Program-made: the position numbers and the translations under genes | Notes under the pieces: model-generated | What the model saw: the letters and a program-made list of their open reading frames with translations, nothing else | Told to the model about the DNA's origin: nothing | Database searches by the model: none | Shown: positions 5,911-6,766 of the stretch, one piece after another | Position numbering within the stretch: the first letter of the stretch is position 1 | Layout of the letters: every line of letters starts with the position of its first letter | Assembly (NCBI GenBank): GCA_036274055.1 | Contig: DASUGM010000345.1 | Span: forward strand, 1 to 6,766 | DNA: 6,766 nucleotides | From: DASUGM01 sp036274055 | Lineage (GTDB): Bacteria > Acidobacteriota > Vicinamibacteria > Vicinamibacterales > SCN-69-37 | Direction: 5' to 3'

Positions 5911-6766
5911 ATGATCGGGCCGGACGAGCAGCGGCGACGCGAGATCGACGAAGAGATCGACGCGCACCTTCAGGCGCGCGTCGATCATCTGGTCGCCCGC
6001 GGGATGGCGCCCGACGCCGCACGCGCCGAGGCGCTGCGTCGCTTCGGCGATCTCGACGCCGGCCGGGCGCGTCTGCTCGCGCAGGCGGCCACCGACGGCC
6101 GCCGGCAGCGGCTGCGCGACCGCGCCGAGGCGCTCTGGCAGGACGCGCGCTACGTTGCGCGCAGTCTCGCGCGCCAGCCGGTGTTCGCGCTCGGCGTCAT
6201 CGCGACGCTGACGCTCGGATTGGGGATCAACGCCGCGGTGTTTCGGGTCGCCGATCGCGTGTTGTTGCGGCCGCCCGACGGCGTCAAGGATCCGGACCGA
6301 TTGCGTTACGTCGAGGCGTCGGTGGGCGGCGCCACCGTCGATCCGGGTTTCACGCGAACGGCGCAGTTCGGTTATCTCGAGTCGCGCCGCGCCGCCGACG
6401 CCGGCGCGTTCGCGGCCGTCTCGATCAACAGCCCGCCGCGGATGGTGACCGGTCAGGCCGGAAGAGATCTCGCCGTCGCCTACGTCGACGGGACGTTCTT
6501 CTCGCTGCTCGGCGTCGCGCCGGCCGTGGGGCGATTTTTCGATCGCGCAGAAGGGGAGCCGGGCGCCGGGATTTTCGTGGCGATCGTCTCGCACGCGTAT
6601 TGGCAGCACGAGCTGGCCGGCGCGGCGATCGGTTCGGCTCCGGAGATCACCGTCGGCACGCGCACGTTCCGCGTGATTGGCGTCGCGCCTCGCGCCTTCA
6701 CGGGCATCGACCTCGATCCTGCTGATCTGTGGCTGCCGCTGGGCGTCGCCGAGTTCGGTCGCGGCT
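5911..6766 (+). CDS. ADOP-type (MacB-like) ABC transporter permease, 3'-truncated
   Basis: The frame opens with ATG at 5911, four bases after the PadR stop, and runs off the window after 285 complete codons. GGAG lies 11 nt upstream (5896-5899). Residues about 8-60 form the permease-prefix helix domain (REIDEEIDAHLQARVDHLVA, then DAARAEALRRFGD). Residues 76-112 carry the ADOP signature: DARYVARSLARQPVFALGV, the first membrane helix, then LTLGLGINAAVF. From about 115 a MacB-type periplasmic core domain begins, with YVDGTFFSLLGVAPAVGRFF, VAIVSHAYWQHEL, ITVGTRTFRVIGVAP and DLWLPL. Full ADOP proteins are about 800-900 residues with a second permease half, so roughly the first third is present. 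These permeases are usually encoded without their own ATPase; none is visible here. Export or mechanotransmission as in MacB is possible, but the substrate is unknown. Confidence 0.95.
   Translation, partial: MIGPDEQRRREIDEEIDAHLQARVDHLVARGMAPDAARAEALRRFGDLDAGRARLLAQAATDGRRQRLRDRAEALWQDARYVARSLARQPVFALGVIATLTLGLGINAAVFRVADRVLLRPPDGVKDPDRLRYVEASVGGATVDPGFTRTAQFGYLESRRAADAGAFAAVSINSPPRMVTGQAGRDLAVAYVDGTFFSLLGVAPAVGRFFDRAEGEPGAGIFVAIVSHAYWQHELAGAAIGSAPEITVGTRTFRVIGVAPRAFTGIDLDPADLWLPLGVAEFGRG

Noticed and set aside
5872..6609. Minus-strand open frame of 245 codons opposite the end of the PadR gene and the start of the permease gene
   Set aside because: The + strand has unmistakable PadR and ADOP signatures; the minus-strand product is Arg-rich and featureless.

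Overview
The window looks like a chromosomal fragment of a GC-rich Acidobacteriota bacterium, possibly of the Vicinamibacteria type. This is inferred from the gene content: a PadR-family regulator followed directly by an ADOP-type (acidobacterial duplicated orphan permease) MacB-like permease, a PEGA-domain protein next to a TPR/TonB-C protein, and a secreted propeller-like protein. Codon third positions are strongly G/C. No rRNA, tRNA, insertion sequence or CRISPR array was seen.

Layout. (1) Bases 2-1660, + strand: the 3' part of a Pro/Ala-rich protein with three PEGA-like repeats. A secreted protein with TPR-like helices and a C-terminal TonB domain follows with no spacer. (2) Bases 1632-4242, - strand: a two-gene unit. 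Its first gene (2854-4242) encodes a membrane protein with a long cytoplasmic coiled coil, one membrane helix and a periplasmic RskA-type domain. Its second gene (1632-2816) encodes an unusual protein that appears to join a degenerate PD-(D/E)XK nuclease-like fold to an EVE/PUA-like domain. This gene converges on the TonB-domain gene and the two overlap by 29 bp. (3) Bases 4243-4437: the intergenic space between divergent genes. It carries two inverted arrays of four heptamers (consensus GGCTCAN) that can form a 28-bp stem, and a 15-bp palindrome that runs into the next ribosome binding site. (4) Bases 4438-6766, + strand: a tightly packed operon of a secreted propeller-like protein, a PadR regulator (stop and start codons overlap) and an ADOP permease cut by the window end.

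How the genes may work together. The PadR-ADOP pair is a known acidobacterial arrangement, and the palindrome before the first gene is a candidate autoregulatory operator for the whole operon. The PEGA and TonB-domain genes are probably translated together and act at the cell envelope. The most unusual locus is the minus-strand pair: a putative sensor of modified nucleic acid with nuclease ancestry, beside an RskA-like membrane protein that lacks the usual sigma-factor-binding zinc domain. No function is established for that pair.
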